NCBI RefSeq assembly: GCF_031954525.1
Contig: NZ_CP134867.1
Span: 1,736,001 to 1,800,000 of the forward strand
Source: Dyella sp. BiH032
GTDB taxonomy: Bacteria > Pseudomonadota > Gammaproteobacteria > Xanthomonadales > Rhodanobacteraceae
Length of the DNA: 64,000 nt
Reading direction: 5' to 3'
This document shows positions 62,281 to 64,000 of the stretch, in pieces. Position numbers and translations under genes: made by a program. The number at the start of each line of letters is the position of its first letter. The stretch's first letter is position 1. The notes below the pieces were generated by a model. That model was not told the DNA's origin, did no database searches, and saw only the letters and a list, made by a program, of their open reading frames with translations.

Positions 62281-62303
62281 CGACCCAAATACACCCACCA
62301 ACC

Positions 62304-63110
62304 TCAAACCAACACCACATCCACCCCAGCCGCGCGCAGCGCCTCCACCACCTTCGCCTCCGCGCTGTTATCCGTAATCACCCGATGCAACTGCTGCACC
62401 GGCGTAATCACCGAAAGACTGCGCTGCCCCAGCTTGCTCGCATCGAACACCGCGATGGTCTCGCGCGAAACGCGGATCATCAGCGCATTGAGCGACGCCT
62501 CCAATGGATCGGGCGTGGTCACGCCCACCACCGGATCCAGTCCGTCCACGCCGAGGAACAGCTTGTCCGCGGAAAGCTTGGACAAGGCCTGCTCCGCGTC
62601 CGGGCCCACCAGCGAATACGAGGTCTCGCGCAGCAGGCCGCCGAGCATCATCACGCGGATGTGCGAAAGGCCCGAAAGCTCCAGCGCGATATTGAGCGCA
62701 TTGGTGATCACGGTAAGCGACTCGAACTTCATCTGGCGGATCTGCCGCGCGATCTCCACCGTGGTGGAGCCGGAGTCGAGGATGATCGTCTCGCCGTTCT
62801 GGATCAGCCGCGCCGCGGCCTGGCCGATGCGCAGCTTCTGCGCATGGTGGCGCGTCTCCTTGATGTTCAGCGGCGTGTCGTGCGCGTTCGGCGCCGTGGC
62901 GGGCAGGGCACCGCCGTGGGAGCGGGCGATGGCCGAGCTGCGCGCCAGGGCTTCGAGGTCGTTGCGGATGGTGACGGCCGAGGTGTGGAAACGCTTGGCC
63001 AGTTCCTCCACCGTGGCCCGGCCCTGCTTGTCCACGTACTCGACGATCAGGCGGCGGCGCTCCTCCACCAGCAGGCGGCGAGTCGGGGCGGAGGCTCGGT
63101 CACGGGTCAT
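62304..63110 (-). CDS. DeoR-family transcriptional repressor
   Basis: 268 aa. 'ERRRLIVEYVDKQGRATVEE' with 'LAKRFHTSAVTIRNDLEAL' is the DeoR winged helix; the sensor part has 'IQNGETIILDSGSTTVEIAR', 'LTVITNALNIALEL', 'VMMLGGLLRETSYSLVGP' and 'KLFLGVDGLDPVVGVTTPD', matching AgaR/GatR-like repressors that bind sugar phosphates. Its start overlaps the amidohydrolase stop as ATGA, so it is the second gene of an operon entering from outside the window. Candidate target: the inverted repeat at 61429-61459. Confidence 0.93.
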   Translation of the reverse strand: MTRDRASAPTRRLLVEERRRLIVEYVDKQGRATVEELAKRFHTSAVTIRNDLEALARSSAIARSHGGALPATAPNAHDTPLNIKETRHHAQKLRIGQAAARLIQNGETIILDSGSTTVEIARQIRQMKFESLTVITNALNIALELSGLSHIRVMMLGGLLRETSYSLVGPDAEQALSKLSADKLFLGVDGLDPVVGVTTPDPLEASLNALMIRVSRETIAVFDASKLGQRSLSVITPVQQLHRVITDNSAEAKVVEALRAAGVDVVLV

Positions 63111-64000
63111 GGAAGGCCTAGCAGTCGGGCGGCGTTGTCATGGTAAACCTTTCGCAGGATAGCGTCCGGCAGGTCCAGGCCATAGATGGACCAGCGTCCC
63201 TGCGGCGGGGTTTCCGCGGGAGCGTAGTCGAAATACTCGTCGTCGGTTTCCAGGAAGCGGTAATAGATCTCGTACAGCGCGTCGCCGAACAGCTGCTGCG
63301 GCACGTCGTCGCCGTAGGGGGAGGGCACCGCGTCGGTGCCGAACAGGATGCGGTCCTGGTAGCGCTCGAAGAAGCGCCGCGCGGTGCGCGGCTGGCGGCC
63401 CAGCTCGCCGATGCGCGCGCTGATGTCCACCACGGTGTTGGGAAAGCGGTCCAGGCAGGCGGACACCGCTTCGAGATTTTCCGCGCCATTGCCCACGTGC
63501 ATGAGCGCGAAGGTCGTCTTCGGATGGCGCGCGATCAGCCGGTCGCGCGCGGCGAGCAGTTCCGCGTTGCTGGGGAATTCCGGTCCATAGAACGACCAGT
63601 CCGGATGGCGTGCCAACTCTTCGTAGCGCTCGTTGCCCGCGTCGGTGGGCAGGAAGAACGCCTCCGGGTCGGAGACGTGCATGAACACCGGCATGTTCAA
63701 GGCGGCGCAGGTCTCCCACATCGGATCGAAACGCCGGTCGTCCACGGCGACCAGCGGGCCGTCGTCGATGCGTTCGCGCAAATAGAGGCCCAGCGTCTTC
63801 AGTAGCTTCAGGCCGCGCGCCCCGATGCTGCGCGCGTGGGCGATGGCATCGGCCTGGCGGTTGGGGTAGTCCGGTTCGGCGAACAGGCCGAACGACGGCT
63901 CGGTGAGGGTGACGAAGCGCCCCGGCGCGGCGTGGTCGAAGCTGCGGATCGCCTGTTCCAGCCCCGCGCCGGTACCGCCGGTGAGGTTGACCAGCGTGCG
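63107..64000 (-). CDS. Amidohydrolase family protein (PF04909-type), 5' end beyond window
   Basis: The frame is open to the window edge (about 297 codons visible), so the TTG at 63781 is not the start. Visible features of the amidohydrolase_2 TIM barrel: 'SIGARGLKLLKTLGLYL', 'ALNMPVFMHVSDPEAFFLP' (His ligand), 'PKTTFALMHVGNGAENLEAV' (second His), 'VVDISARIGELGR', 'RILFGTDAVPSPYGDD' (Asp) and the end 'KVYHDNAARLLGLP'. Related enzymes act on lactones or aromatic carboxylates. Coupled by ATGA to a sugar-type DeoR repressor, so a sugar-derived lactone is a reasonable guess. Confidence 0.85.
   Translation of the reverse strand, partial: RTLVNLTGGTGAGLEQAIRSFDHAAPGRFVTLTEPSFGLFAEPDYPNRQADAIAHARSIGARGLKLLKTLGLYLRERIDDGPLVAVDDRRFDPMWETCAALNMPVFMHVSDPEAFFLPTDAGNERYEELARHPDWSFYGPEFPSNAELLAARDRLIARHPKTTFALMHVGNGAENLEAVSACLDRFPNTVVDISARIGELGRQPRTARRFFERYQDRILFGTDAVPSPYGDDVPQQLFGDALYEIYYRFLETDDEYFDYAPAETPPQGRWSIYGLDLPDAILRKVYHDNAARLLGLP

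Noticed and set aside
61728..63146. Plus-strand frame including the 'QDALSKSPASPQRTRR' stretch, also seen at copies A and B
   Set aside because: The shared peptide is produced by the dispersed nucleotide repeat, with different frames and flanks at each copy, and it runs antisense to the DeoR gene.

Overview
The window is GC-rich (noticeably less so around 43-48.5 kb) and reads as a Gammaproteobacterial chromosome, most likely Xanthomonadales and within that Rhodanobacteraceae (Luteibacter/Dyella-like). The pointers are an effector carrying the C-terminal secretion domain of the Xanthomonadales bacteria-killing type IV secretion system, a TonB-dependent receptor paired with a GH92 mannosidase, DUF4785, DUF1501/DUF1800 and DUF3472 proteins, and dispersed hairpin repeats. 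No rRNA, tRNA, CRISPR array, integrase or transposase was seen. Taxonomy is inferred from gene content only.

Layout. 0-3 kb: an orphan protein, then a periplasmic LprI-type lysozyme inhibitor followed by a peptidoglycan-targeting effector (an immunity/effector pair). 3-12.7 kb: a secreted hydrolase with a DUF4785 partner, a DNA glycosylase/CYTH pair, an AraC regulator with an NTF2-like protein, a YciI protein, a short autotransporter, a secreted VOC protein and a GlxA-type regulator. 12.7-19 kb: a TonB receptor and a GH92 alpha-mannosidase, preceded by two near-identical palindromes that look like LacI-family operators. 19.8-26 kb: a copper/silver efflux operon (small Met/Cys/His-rich protein, cusC, cusB, cusA) with ATGA overlaps between the cus genes. 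26-31 kb: a retropepsin-like secreted protease, a KaiC-type ATPase overlapping a hybrid histidine kinase, and a small repeat-built stress protein. 31.5-36.6 kb: a YdeI-type protein, a MocR regulator divergent from a cupin/AhpD-like/HD operon, and a delta-60 repeat protein.

37-43 kb is accessory DNA: small orphan genes, several with GTG or TTG starts, separated by copies of a conserved hairpin, interleaved with regulator/SDR pairs. 44-49.8 kb is the most island-like part: a secreted clan GH-A glycosidase with three Cys-containing N-terminal repeats, a single-gene AAA ATPase-DUF4435 fusion that looks like a merged PARIS anti-phage system, three direct copies of a long terminator-like hairpin (one abutting a decayed cupin gene), and a secreted protein with a two-helix membrane partner. 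50-58 kb returns to core-like genes (PadR/sensor pair, HExxH protein, DUF1800-DUF1501 pair, methyltransferase). 58-64 kb holds two tandem DUF3472 paralogues lying between inverted copies of a ~410 bp repeat (a third copy is at 19.3 kb), a perfect inverted repeat that is a plausible DeoR-family operator, and a DeoR regulator coupled to an amidohydrolase cut by the window end.

Best candidates for a second look: the PARIS-like fusion and its hairpin-bounded setting, the T4SS effector/immunity pair, the hairpin-separated small-gene array, the secreted/2TM pair, and the predicted DeoR site in front of the DUF3472 genes.
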